A stretch of DNA of 64,000 bases from Bactericera cockerelli (Eukaryota > Arthropoda > Insecta > Hemiptera > Triozidae). The stretch lies in NCBI GenBank assembly GCA_024516035.1, contig CM044959.1, positions 11,985,765 through 12,049,764 of the forward strand, read 5' to 3'. Positions 1 through 13,100 of the stretch are shown here, one piece after another. Each line of letters opens with the position of its first letter. The first letter of the stretch is position 1. The translations under genes and the position numbers were made by a program. A model generated the notes under the pieces. It was not told where the DNA came from, ran no database searches, and worked only from the letters and a program-made list of their open reading frames with translations.

Positions 1-25
1 ACCATTTGGGATTTTGACCTCATTA

Positions 26-169
26 TAAGTTATCATATTTGTGTTCATCACTTTGGTGATATCACAACTACTCAAACTCGCTTTACTAAATCTACGCTAA
101 AACCGGGACTTGAACCACCGACCTCCAGGTTACTAGTCCACTGCGTTATCGATCAAGCTACTGAGGTCA
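26..169 (-). mobile_element. SINE family A (tRNA-derived)
   Basis: On the minus strand: CTCAGTAGCTTGATCGATAA (A-box region), then GGTTCAAGTCCCGG (B box), then the common tail with GAGTAGTTGTGATATCAC. A SINE-B tail fragment (CTTGGGCTTACTGC) follows at about 190-265. Same family as copies at 12440, 13618, 27027, 32922, 43329, 51047, 51729 and 55211. Confidence 0.85.
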
Positions 170-330
170 ATTTATAACAAAACCTCATTATAATAATACG
201 TCTTGGGCTTACTGCAGGAATAATGGGACTCATCAGTCCTAATCGGGCAGTTAGACTATGGGAGTAAAGGGACTCCTTAGTCTCATTCTTGCAGGATAAA
301 CATGGTATTGTATTGTATAAATAAAGCGAT

Positions 331-2009
331 AAAATATGTTACTGTGGCGGGTTCTTCAAGGGGGCCCGGAGTTGCACCCTTGAAGAACCCGCGCTGGTAC
401 CTGACTGATTTAGGGGCCCGAGAAAGCTGTAAACAGCCCTGATTACGTGTTCATATCACGACGGTTTTAGGCACTATTCGCTGGACAAACAACCCAGCCA
501 CTCACAAAGCTATCAAATGGAAGAAACAATTAAAAAAAATATGAGGCAAAGACTCTGAGTATTACAAACCTATCTTTAAATAAATATTCATTTAAAAAAA
601 ATATTGGTTTCAATAACACAAAATTAAAAACATTTATTTTCACACAGATAAATCGAAACACTTCGCTGCAGCAATAATTTAGAACTACAGTTAAATGATC
701 AAAGAGACAGTACCTAAATAGTAATATTAAGTAGGTGGCCACAACGAGGACCCTGGCCTATACCCTACAGTCCCTACACCCTAGACCCTGGTACCTACAG
801 CTTGATACAGACAATTTCCGGAACTCCGTTGAGGCCGCTTACATTCAATAGCATGGTTGGATTATTTTACGAGGTACTGGCTCTACCCCAGGGTCCAGGG
901 TATAGGCTTCCGTTGTGTCCGCGCACTAGGGGCCAAACTAATAGACAACATCGATAACGTAAGTCATTGCTTGGCGTCGGTTTTCCCTATCTTACACAGT
1001 ACGCAATCCGTGACTTAGGGCCACAAAGGTCTATTAATTTTGTCCTAAGTATCTATTAGTCTCCTAGAGTGGTTTTTTATGAGCAATTTTTTATTGAATT
1101 TCTAAAATTCAACAATTTGAAGAAAAGAGAAAAAAAAACAACCTGCTGATTACACTCTTATAGAATGAGAAAAACACATTGACACATAACAAATTTATAC
1201 AACACAAGAAAATAGAAATTTATCGGAAGTCATAATAGTTCGAGAGAAGGGAACTTCAAAACGACAATTCTAACGAATTTGGGTAAGTGGAATAAAATTT
1301 CTTTATAAAATTTTTCTGGAACAATAGTAGTCTTGTTACGAGTATTTGAGAAAAAGATGTGATCAGGAGTTTTGCAATGCTGAGCTAACCACAAAAAAAA
1401 AGTAACACGAATATGTTACGAGTAAGCGTATTTTTTATATGAATATTATGAATATGAATAATAAAAAAAAAATCGAGAAAAATATCTCTTCTATCGCGAT
1501 CTGACTGCAAATATTTTCCATTTTCCGCCATTTGTAAACAAATAAAACAAATATTTTATTTAAATATTCGTTTCATTTGTTTTATTCATATAAAAAATTC
1601 GCTTACTATTTGGGACAAAATAACACAAAGTACGAGTATAGTAGATGAGATCTAGCATGTCATATGAATCATGGATGCGCGCGCAGTGTACGATTTTATG
1701 AACATGTGGCTTGAGACAACATGACCCTAAATTGTTTTTCTTTTAACCTTAATTCGCACCCTTGTCCGAGTTGTTGGAGAAAGAAAAAAATACATTCTTA
1801 AGGTAGATTTATAAACCTAGAGCCACCGCATATTTCACCTCTTTGGTATCCTTACTCGGCGCCAAAGGGGATGTTCATATGACAAACTACATCTCCTCTA
1901 CTTTTTTTTGGTGTTTTTTTTGTAAGATCCCTTCATGCACCCCTGTTGGGCGATTGAAAGGGGGCACCTGCTGGCAATAGCCTCAATCACCACACACATC
2001 TCGTCTACT
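331..2009. other. Downstream flank of NFXL1, no gene seen
   Basis: AT-rich DNA without a supported ORF. It holds a perfect hairpin at 347-392, an imperfect inverted repeat around CCTATACCCT (about 755) and AGGGTATAGG (about 895), and minus-strand AATAAA candidates near 1555 and 1578 that could serve NFXL1. Confidence 0.5.
347..392. repeat. Perfect 16-bp hairpin
   Basis: Arms 347-362 (GCGGGTTCTTCAAGGG) and 377-392 are exact reverse complements around a 14-base loop. It is GC-rich in AT-rich surroundings. Function unknown. Confidence 0.8.
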
Positions 2010-2640
2010 ATAACCACTACAACCACACCACATGACACCACCCTCTACAAGTTGCTGACCACAACATACGTCATGGTGCCGAACAGGAGAGCAAACCACT
2101 ACAACCACACCACATGACACCACCCTCTACACTCTACAAGTTGCTGACCACAACATACGTCATCGTGCCGAATAGGAGAGCAAACCACTACAACCACACC
2201 ACATGACACCACCCTCTACAATCTCTACAAGTTGCTGACCACAACATACGTCATGGTGCCGAATAGGAGAGCAAACCACTACAACCACACCACATCGCAC
2301 CACCCTCTACACTCTACAAGTTGCTGACCACAACATACGTCATGGTGCCAAACAGGAGTGCAAACCACTACAACCACACCACATGACACCACCCTCTACA
2401 ATCTCTACAAGTTGCTGACCACAACATACGTCATGGTGCCGAACAGGAGTGCAAACCACTACAACCACACCACATGGCTTCACCCTCTACACTCTACAAG
2501 TTGCTGACCACAACATACGTCATCGTGCCGAATAGGAGAGCAAACCACTACAACCACACCACATGACACCATCCTCCACACTCTACAAGTTGCTGACCAC
2601 AAGTTGCTACACTCTACAAGTTGCTGACCACAACATACGT
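2010..2640 (-). repeat. Minisatellite made of copies of the NFXL1 C-terminal codons and stop
   Basis: Six units of about 89-91 bp lie downstream of the NFXL1 stop, with the source in exon 13. Each carries about 53 bp of coding sequence, read on the minus strand as [17 protein letters not shown] plus stop (some units vary), and a spacer rich in CCACAAC-type motifs. Copies of the AACATACGTCAT block fall near 2063, 2152, 2243, 2332, 2423, 2512 and 2632 (source). The units would lie in the 3' UTR. Confidence 0.88.
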
Positions 2641-2856
2641 CATGGTGCCGAACAGGAGAGCAAACCCTGCGACCACCAGAATCTGCGACGCGTGCCGCTC
2701 CCACAGGGACTTCTGACGCGGGGCTGCGGTCTTGGGCTCTCGCGGTCTCTTGGTTCGAACCCCGGCGCCGGCGAACTTTCGCTGGTAGAGTTCCAGCTCC
2801 TGCTGAGCCTTGAGCTCTTCTGCTTTCCGGAGCCGTTCCTCCTCTTCCTCTTTAGC
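2614..2856 (-). CDS. NFXL1: NFXL1 exon 13 (coiled coil, membrane anchor, stop)
   Basis: The exon is 243 nt including TAG at 2616-2614. After a CTCTCAG acceptor it encodes a Glu/Lys-rich helix ([19 protein letters not shown]), a basic linker, SLWERHASQ (vertebrate SLWQKY) and a 19-residue hydrophobic segment ending SNL. This suits a tail-anchored protein with the bulk of the chain cytosolic, an inference from family layout. The terminal codons are the source of the downstream minisatellite. Confidence 0.92.
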   Translation of the reverse strand, partial: AKEEEEERLRKAEELKAQQELELYQRKFAGAGVRTKRPREPKTAAPRQKSLWERHASQILVVAGFALLFGTMTYVVVSNL

Positions 2857-5800
2857 CTGAGAGAGAAAAAAATAAAGCGAAAAAAATAAAAAAAATAAAG
2901 AGAAAAAAATAGAGATGGGTAAAAGAGAGAGAGAAAAAAACAATATTATCTACTTTGCACTAGTAAAAAAAAAATGTGTTTCTTTGTGTTATTACTAGCC
3001 GTTTGCCCGTGCTTTGCAACGGGACTAAATTTCAAATTTACTAAGGCATGGCCGCACTGCTGGACAGCAATGCCTTTTTGAACTTTTTATAATTTTTCTG
3101 GACAAAGCGATAATGGTTTCGGGGGGGTCAATTCTGAGACATTTTTCGCTATCTCTTACCGTTTTGGCTAAACAACTCCGGACAAACAAACAAACATAGG
3201 TAGGTAGTCCTTTTTTCTGTTTTATATACAGGGTGGACCAAAAAAACGTTTACACCCGTTAATGGTAGATTACTGACGACATTTCCAGCCCGGATCTGCA
3301 ATCCGTTTTTTCGGATTCGCCTTTATAACTGCACAAAGTGATTTTTTGCAACTTTCTGAAAAAGTCCGACTTTGGCTTATTCTTCAGGTCAGAACTTTTT
3401 TCCTGTTTAAGATGAGTTGATTCTGAACGATTCTGCAGAAAGCCAACAAAATTTCGATGTTTCTAGCTACACTACTTTGTTTTTTACGGTTTGGTTTGGC
3501 ATCTTTTTTGACACCTGAATAGAAAAAAAAATCTCATATAAGTTTTTTACACTTTGAAACACTCAAGATTTGCCCGAGGAAATTTTGTCACAGATACGGG
3601 CAAGTTTGATAAAAGTTGGCGGCTAACCCAAGGATGCTAAAAAATAATTTTACGATTTTTTATCACGTGATCTTCTGGGAAAACGAACCAGGTAAGTCTC
3701 GAAAAATGATGTTCAAAATCTTAAAAGTGTTGACCGTGTAGGGTCGTCTTGTACTCAAAGAGTAATTAGTTTCACCTAAACTGGAAAAATCAAAATTACT
3801 ATTTATGTCTGATAATTATTTTCCTTGGAATTAATTAAAGGCCAGTCAAATGAATGATTGTTTGTTTCTCGATGATAGTTTTCAAGCATATTTTTCTGTA
3901 TTCTATGAAATATTATCTTTAAACTTCTTGAGTTTTTTTTAGTACAAGTTACATATTTATTATTATTCGGATGCTGAAATGGCAGATATGCATTTAGCAT
4001 ATGGAGCTGCCAATAGGAACATTTGGGATCACGTGAAAAACATAGTTTACGAAATACCAGTGGAGACGCAAGAGTAGCAGAATCTGGTAGCAAGAATCCT
4101 GTTGGCATTCTATGACCTGACAGAAAAACCTGGAATCTTCCGCAACATTCGAGGGAACATGATGAAGAGGTTCAACCTTTGTATCCAGGAAGGTGGACAC
4201 CACTTCCAACAGTTCCTCTGAGGGAATTGAAAAGGGAGAGAGAGAGAGGCAGAGAGCGAGTTAGAACTAAGGTACTAAAGTCACCATTGGTTTCAAAAAA
4301 TTGTGTGAGGAGAATCCATAGTGTGTACTATGGCTAAATAAAAAATGGCAACAGTCTTTTTTATTTTGTAGTCATGAATTTCTTGCTGGCGCTGGCGTTC
4401 GGACCGGGGTGGGATCTTCCGCATGGCAAGTGACTAGCTTACCACTGAGCTAATCGTGCGCTTCTAATCGTTTCTCATTGAACATACTAACACAAAATCT
4501 TTTTTTTTTTAAATGCATTTTTGTTTATATCACAATAGTATAAAACATAATAAAGGCTGCAAAAGTTTATTAATTTTACAAAATATTATCTTGTTTTTTT
4601 TTTCAAGATTTCTATTAAGAGTAGGCAATCGGTAAATATTTGTTATTTAATTAGTATTGTTTATGATAGAAGAACCTACCTACATATTTACCTGGCTTCA
4701 TTTCATAAATTCTATTTTCGTTAGGTAAATTCGCTAGTTTTTTATCTCTCGTAGGGAAGCATAAGAAAAACCATCCTTACATTATCAAGAGTCTCTCAGG
4801 GGCTTACATAAATAATAATTATGTGTATTGTGATACCAATAGTATCTGATATAACTCCATTTACTGGTATTACCTCCAAAAAACCATAAGTTGTTGGTGT
4901 TACAACAGGTCAGATACAGGTATGAATAAAATATTCCATCAGATTTTTTTGATAATTAAAATAATATTGACCGCCGAAAATTGAACCTCGGTCATGCGAC
5001 TAACACTCTTAGCACTACCACATTTAACTATCACCACTGACAATTTGAAAAGCACGAATATTATCATTTGAATTTCCATAAACTGGCTGATGAAGGCATG
5101 TGAGACCGCGGTATTCAAAAGAAACAATGTAAACAATTTTTGTAAACAATACAAGACGCCCTTACACAGTCTACAGCTAGAAAACTCTTAGGATTTTTGA
5201 AGAGTCTTTTGGCAAACATCTAATAATTTTTCTCAGAAGATCACGTGATAAAAAATCGTAAAATTTATTTTTTAGTATCCTCGGGGCGGCCGCCATTTTT
5301 TATCAAACTTGCCCATGTCTGTGCCAAAATTTCCTCGGGCAAAACTTGAGTGTTTTATTTAGTAAAAAAGTTTTTTCGTGTGTTTTTTTTCTGTTCAGGT
5401 GTAAAAAAATATGACAAACCAAACCGTAAAAACAAAGTAGTGTAACTAGAAACATCGAAATTTTGTTGGCTTTCTGCAGAATTGTTCAGAATCAACTCAT
5501 CTTAAACAGGAAAAAAGTACTGACCTTAAGAATAAGCCAAAGTAGGACTTTTCCGGAAAGTTGCAAAAAATCACTTTGTGCAGTTACGAAGGCGAATCCA
5601 AAAAAACGGATTGCAGATCCGGGCTGGAAATGTCGTCAGTAATCTACCATTAACGGGTGTAAACGTTTTTTTGGTCCACCCTGTATAGAGATATCACAAT
5701 TGTAGTGGGTAGCGCAGAATTACAGGACTTTACCGTATCTTTAATATCCCAATATCTTAATTTTGCCTATAATTCCGCCACTGGTCGCTGCTCACATTGC

Positions 5801-5966
5801 ATAGCTTTTCTCCTCACGAGGTTATGAGTGGACCCCGAACACCCAAGAACCCAGGTCACCGTGCGTGCAATGCCTAGCGCGCTAACTCACTCGGCCACGG
5901 TGACTACTTCTGTTGTCTTATAAAGAATTTAATAATAATAATAGCTGGTTAAATGTTTTGTCAGGC

Positions 5967-5998
<32 letters not shown>

Positions 5999-7051
5999 GC
6001 TGGTTAAATGTTTTGTCAGGCTAATAATAATAATAGCTGTTTAAATGTTTTGTCAGGCTAATAATAATAGCTGGTTAAATGTTTTGCCAGGCTCTATTCG
6101 TACTTTTTACCAGGCGACATTATTATTCATACCTGTCTGGCTGGGGGACGTTAAACAGGGAGAAGACCAGTGTCTCGCTAGAAGACTATAAACAGAGAAC
6201 AGACTAGCCAACCCTTACAAGCCAGGCTAGCTTGCAGTTTCCTAAGGGTTTAATCTCTATATATAAATGAGAAATATGGACGGGCTTTGTAATATCTTAG
6301 TGTGTCCGAATTGTTTAGGCGAAACGGTAAGAGATAGCAAAAAATTGATGAGAGATGACCCCAAGTAAAATTGCCGTACAATATCAGGAAAACTATCAAA
6401 AGTCCGAAATTCCAAACCGCCCTTGAGTTATGACCTTCCTCAAGTATTTCCTTGAGGAAGGGTCCGATTTTAAGACAGTCTTTGCCCTGGAACTTGAAAT
6501 CTATCGCGAGGATCTATATTTTTTATTATTTAATAACACAAAAGACAAAATTAGCTTTCATTTAATTCATTTTAGGCCACATTCTGACGTACCGTTCTGG
6601 AGATATAAGCCAGAATGTTCGAAATTTCGACCTTTTTTTCAGACTTTTCACGTTTTTTAACAGATTACAGGGCGGAACTTAAAATTTGTCGCGAGGACCT
6701 ATATTTTTTTACTATTTAATTACACATTAGACAAAACTAGCTTTCATTTAATTCATATTAGGCGACATTCTGACGTACCGTTCTCGAGATAGAAGCCAGA
6801 ATGTTCGAAATTTCGACCATTTTTTCAGACTTTTCACGTTTTTTTACAGATTCCAGCACGGAACTTAAAAGTTATCGCGAGGACCTATATTTTTATTGTA
6901 AAAACTGTCTGAGAACATCACATGATTTTATTTGAGCCCTTTGTTGCCATATTCTGACAAAGCGTTCTCGAAATATGGGCCAGTTTCCTACATTATCAAT
7001 ATCCGCTATGATAGACTTGGCTCGGGATTTTGAAATTTACAGCGATGATGG

Positions 7052-7111
<60 letters not shown>

Positions 7112-10100
7112 TGATGTGTGTGTGTGTGGACGTGTGTGTGTGTGGATGTATCAGATGTATGTGTGTGTGTATGTGTGTGGTTTGTGTGTGGTGTGTGTGT
7201 GTTGTGTTGTGTGTGTGTGTGTGTGTGAGTGAGTGGGTGTGTGTGTGGATGTGGATGTGTGTGTGTGTGTGGTGTGTGATGTGTGTGGGTGTGTTGTGTG
7301 TGTGTGTGTTTGGGTGGGTGTGTGTGTTTGTGTGGGTGTGTTTGTGTGGGTGTGGGTGTGTGTGTGTGGATGTGTGTGGATAAGTGTGTGTGTGTCGATG
7401 TGTGTAGATGTGTGTGTGTGTGGTTTGTGTGTGTGGTTTGTGTGTGTGAGGTGTGTGTATGTGGTGTGTGGGTGTGGTGTGTGATGTATGGGTGGTGTGT
7501 GTGTGATGGCTTGGCGAAGCGGGTGCAGCCCGCTAGTATACCTATATAGATTTTTATGTAAAACTCGGATTCTTTAAATTACGTCCTGATTTGAAGTAGT
7601 CAGGACGGGGGTTTTACCCTCCATTCGCTGGGAATCGTACCAGCTAACCACAATAACCTTACCTAGCCTGGGTAGGGACGGAAATGCCAGCCTCACGTGT
7701 TTGGATGGAACAGAATTTTGTCGAAAAGTCTCCCCAATCGGGAGTCGTACTCGGAATAACACATTAGACAAAACTAGCTTTCATTTAATTCATATTAGGC
7801 CACATTCTGACGTACCGTTCTAGAGATAGAAGCCAGAATGTTCGAAATTTCGACCATTTTTTCAGACTTTTCACATTTTTTTACAGATCCGTGCTGACTT
7901 AAAAGTTATCGCGAGGACCTATTTTTTTATTGTAAAAACTGAGAACATCACATGATTTTATTTGAGCCCTTTGAGCTATTCTGACAAACCGTTCTCGAAA
8001 TATGGGCCAGTTTGCTACATTATCAATATCCGCTATGATAGACTTGCCTCGGGATTTTGAAATTTACAGCATTGATGGTTGTGTGTGTGTGTGTGTGTGG
8101 TGATGTGTGTGTGTGTGTGTGTGTGTGGTGATGTGTGTGTGGATGTGTGTGAGTGTGGATGTGTGTGAGTGTGGATGTGTGTGTGGTTTGTGTGTGGTGT
8201 GTTTGTGTTGTATGTGTGTGTGTATGGGTGTGTGTGTGTATAGATGTGTGTGTGGTTTGTGTGTGTGGTTTGTGTGTGTGGTGTGTGTATGTGGTGTGTG
8301 GGTGTGGTGTGTGATGTATGGGTGGTGTGTGTGATGGCTTGGCGAAGCGGGTGTAGCCCGCTAGTGGCTTATAAAGAAAAGTCCAAGTCCTCACGATGGT
8401 TCATCGCACATAGAAATATGTGGTTCAGGACGAGCCAACTTTGGAATAAAGTTGTGTGGATACCATCACTCACCTCTCCAGCTGTAGCCAAGCTGGCTAC
8501 AACAACAACAACATTATTCATACCTTCCGAGCGGCCTCCCTCTTCTTATCACAGCCCTGGTTGCACTCCACCTTAGCTTCGCCACTGACCAGGTCCGAAC
8601 AGGCGACCTCCCGCGTGTAGCGCTTGCACGGACACTTGACCTTGACCTTTTCCTCGCAGCGGGGAGGGAGGGGGCAGGGGGGCGGATGACAGGGGGAGGT
8701 GCAGAGGTGACCACAGGGGAGCTGTTGGGGGGGGGGGGGGTAGAAGGGTAGTGGGAATTAGTTATTTATTTATTTTATATATTTATTTACACTTTATTTT
8801 TTATACAATACAAACAACATCAAATTATTAACAAAGATACAAAAAAAAAAATTAACAATATTTACAAAATAAGATATAGAAAAAAAAAGTATTAGAATTT
8901 AAATGTACAATGTATTGTAATCCGGGGCGAAGTTATGTTATGTTTTGGGGGATTGAACATCCCTTTCAACTGCTGGCTGCATTTATTTCTGTCCCGGTAG
9001 CTCAGTGGCAAAAGCGGCACTCTGTGAATCCAGAGATTCCGGAGGTCGTGTGTTCGAAACCCAGCCGAGACATGACAAGTTAGCCTGCCATTTGTGATTT
9101 CCACATAAATAAAATGTTTGGGCTTACTGCTGGAATAATGGGACTTTAATAGTCCTAATCGAACAGTATAAATAAGGCGATATTATTATTGTTTGAGCAT
9201 GTGACCAGGCGCGATCGATAGGAGAATGTTTTGGGGGTGCTGCCACATGAACCGGACTAAAAAGGAAATTATAGAGTCGCCTTTCAGTATCTATCTAAAG
9301 AGTTTAAGTTTGTTTACCATGCCAATCTTAATAATTAAGCATTAATTATTCTAGAAATGTGTGATGATTTTCATTGTGTACAAGCTAGGACTTCAGAAAA
9401 TCCTCTTTTTTTCAATATTTTTCGCCTAGGGGTGCTGCAGTTCCGCAGCTCCTTAGCATTGGTCGCGCCTGCATGTGACCACATAATAATTATGCGAACT
9501 AGATGACATGTCTCAAGGATAACGCTTTTCTATTCATGACGTTTTTTTTTTTTTTTTTTTTTTTTTTTTTGGCAAGCAACAATTGTAAACATGATGTATT
9601 ATTTAAAACATATACCTATACAAATTAATTTATCTCCGTAAAGCTCTAGCTCAACTAAATATGAGCGCCATCTTCCCATGGTATAGCTTCGATCAATTTT
9701 CGGGTGCTCCTCAGCCTCATGGATACCGCTCGAATATTTGAAAATTACATAGGTACAAAATTTATAACAGCGCTATAGTGGTGTCGTTAGAGGACCATGG
9801 TCTCGCTAGAGGGCTATAAATAGAGAACAGCCAGGCTAGCTTGCAGTTTCCTAAGGGTTTAATGGCTTATAAAGAAAAGTCCAAATCCTCATGATGGTCG
9901 ATCGCACATAAAAATATGTGGTTGGAAATCAGGACTCATCCTAAGCCATTTTTATTTGGCTTTTAAGATTTTATTAGGCTTCTAAGATATATGATAACTA
10001 GTATATTTATTCTTACTACCACCGCGATTCGACTCACCGGTTTGGGGCAGCGGCCGCCGCATCTCACCAGCTGGTCCCGGGCCGCAGGGCCGGCCGAGGT

Positions 10101-13100
10101 GGTCCACTCCACGCAGGCCACGTACACGAGGCCCAGGCCGCAGTGGCAGCGGGCCCTCACCTTCAGGGTGCAGGGGGGACAGGGAGGGGGGTGGCACGGC
10201 ACGGGACAGGGGTGGTTGCAGCCGGGGGGGCGCGGGTGGCTGCAGCGCCCGTCGCACGGGGGACAGTTGAGACTCACCTGGGTAGATGGGTACAAAAATA
10301 AAAAGTCAGTCATCAGTAAAAAACAGTAATTTTTTTTACAACATACAGTTTTAAATATTATGTAGTTATTAGGTAAAATTGTTGAGAAGTTGTATTAGAT
10401 GTAAAAAAAAAACATCTAATAGAACTTCTCAATTTTCTATTCATACTGATTAAAATAGAGAGGTTAGTTGATGGCATGGATATTCAGAACTATTACCTGC
10501 TGATGAGAGCAAAGAAGCTCGAAACAGCTGTCCAGGTATGTTCTGATATTCATGTACATCTAATACAACTTCTCAATTTTCTGTTCATACTGATCATACT
10601 GATTAGGTAAGTACATGGAAAATCTGGCGGGCAGCTGATACTCACCTGGGTAGATGAGTAGCTTAAAACGTTGGAGAGTTATGGTTTTTAACACGTTCGT
10701 TACCGAACGGCCATATGTGGATGTTTTTGTGTTTTTCTTTGGGACCGAAACACACATGTGGCCGTTATCAAAATTTTAACGAGGGACCGGACATCCATAT
10801 AATTATGGCCTTTTTGAGGTAGGTTGTTAGTATTAGAACAGATATAGGATCTATTCTTGTACAAATACGATGCCAAATATGCAAAAAAAAATCATTTTGG
10901 TACCCAGGATGCAACAGCGACTTTACCGCCTGGTCCCTACGTAAAACTTGAAAAAAATGGCTTGGTAACGAACGTGTTAACAGACGGTGCACGGATAAGG
11001 TACGTTAATAGGATTTGTAGGATACAAAAAACGTCGTTTTATTTTAGGCTGGACGGGGTGCAATAGTTCTAAATAATGGATGCAGCACACAGGAATTTCT
11101 TTATAGGAAAGACCCCTGGAATAATGTAATGTATCGTATGTCTGGACGGGCCCTAGTGCTCAACTCACTCAATAACCTAGCCCTTTAGTTAGGACAGTAG
11201 TATTTTTTTGTTTGTTTTGTTATTAAATATTTTATTTTATTTAATCTATTTTTTTTTTCTTTCTTAGAAGTAAATACTCGTATTGTAAATATTTTGATTT
11301 TTTTTCTTCTTCTTCCTATTAGGGTTAATTGGTATTGTATGTTTTGATTGATTTAATTAATTTTGAAAGAAATATTTATTTATATATTTTTTTATATAAT
11401 TATAAAAATTACATCTCTAAGCTAATGCTAACTTTATTGTCCTCCTATTAGTATAGTATAGTATAGTAGTGCTTTATTTAGACTGTCAGCTCGAGACAGG
11501 GAGTCCCATTATGCTAACAGTTTAATATAGCACCTCTTTATTTATTGTAAATTTTATACAGGATATTGTACAAAGAATTGTACAATAATAATAACTCACC
11601 TTCGGGTCCTGGGAGGACACCTGCCTGGAATGGCAGGGGAGACGACACTTGTGGTTCCCGCACGGCAGGAGCCAGCCGCACGCAGCCTTGCACGAGAAGG
11701 CGCCCTGCTGGCTGCACGGGAGCGTGCGTGCCGTGTGGTTGCCATGGCAACTGAGCGTGACGGGAACCTTGCACGGGGCGCACGGGAAGCTCTGCTTGAC
11801 CAGGTGGGGCTGGATCTTCTCCCACGGCCCTGGGAGGGAAGACAATGATTCAGAGAAATTCATAAAGTGCAAAACTATAAAATGGCGGTGTAATTTTTTT
11901 TTTTTTTTACTTGATTTTTCTTTATATTTTTTTAGACCAGAAGGTGTGATTGAAGCAGCTCCTATCGATATACAATTTATCTGCCAGTCCACCTCGATAA
12001 TTTGTTATTTATTTTTTCATCTTGTGTATGATAGGTACCAAAATTTTCAAAAATGGACCCTAAAGTAATTATATGTATTAGTGACATTGTATATAGTAGT
12101 GATTTGTGAAACAGATAGAAATATTATTTGGGGCCCTTTTCCCTTCTTTTTAGAAAGTATAAATATGACTATGCCAATTGGGGTGACCCTTCTTTTATTT
12201 TTCAATTTTTTTAAATTACGTCGCTTTCAACTGCATGGTCATATCACGTAGGGTTAAACGTTCTTGTGCCACTTTCTGGGTATTTACTAATACCATGAAA
12301 CGGGACAAATGCGAAAAAAAAATTGGTACAAATGAGGAAAATTGGAAAATGGAAATTGTTTACAATTTATAATGTAAATTTAAATGTAGCCCCAAAGATA
12401 TCACTACTTTAATAGACATCTTTTTATAAAGAAAACCTACACCAGTAGCTTGATCGATAAGCCAGCGGACTTGTAACCAGGAGGTCGGTTGTTCGAGTCC
12501 CAATTTCAGTTGTTAAAAAATAACTGCGTGAGTGTGAGTAGAATAGAATAGAACCTTGTTTATACTGCCGAGGTAAGACTGAAAAGTCCCTTTACTCCAG
12601 CAGTCAAACAGGTCTTATATATTTTATAGGATAAATATTTTACAATTCAATATATTTAAAAAAAACCATGTTTATTTTAAAAAAAAGCTGAAAAAGTAAA
12701 AAATGAAGAAGAAGAAAAAAAAAAGTAGTAGTTATGACACCATGAAAGTGATTAACACAAAATACAAAACTGTAGTTTTCTGGGGGTGATTATTACTACT
12801 CACCTGCAGGCTTGATGTTGGCGGCTAGGTTGACCAGCACGCTGGAGTGACACTTCATCCCGCACGGATGGCCACAGGCCAGGGACTTGTCGCAAGTCTG
12901 GGCACAGGGGGACACGCGCCGAAGTGACAGTTGTGGGGTAGGCTGCGGGTGTGGTGACACTCTGGCTTGATTCTGGAAGGAAAAAGATTATAATAATATA
13001 ATTCCGTGTCCGTGAGATAGGTATTGTACCTAAATCACGGTGGTGAGAGGATTATATGGACGCCCCGATCCAATGTCTAGGCTCCTTTCATGTCCATTGA

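Noticed and set aside
7030..7549. Long Cys/Val open frames on the plus strand
   Set aside because: They are translations of a TG dinucleotide tract and appear in several frames at once.
8990..9075. tRNA gene candidates (also at 16356, 20060-20140, 43330, 51729)
   Set aside because: Each has A and B boxes but carries the same non-tRNA tail as other copies, so they are SINE heads.
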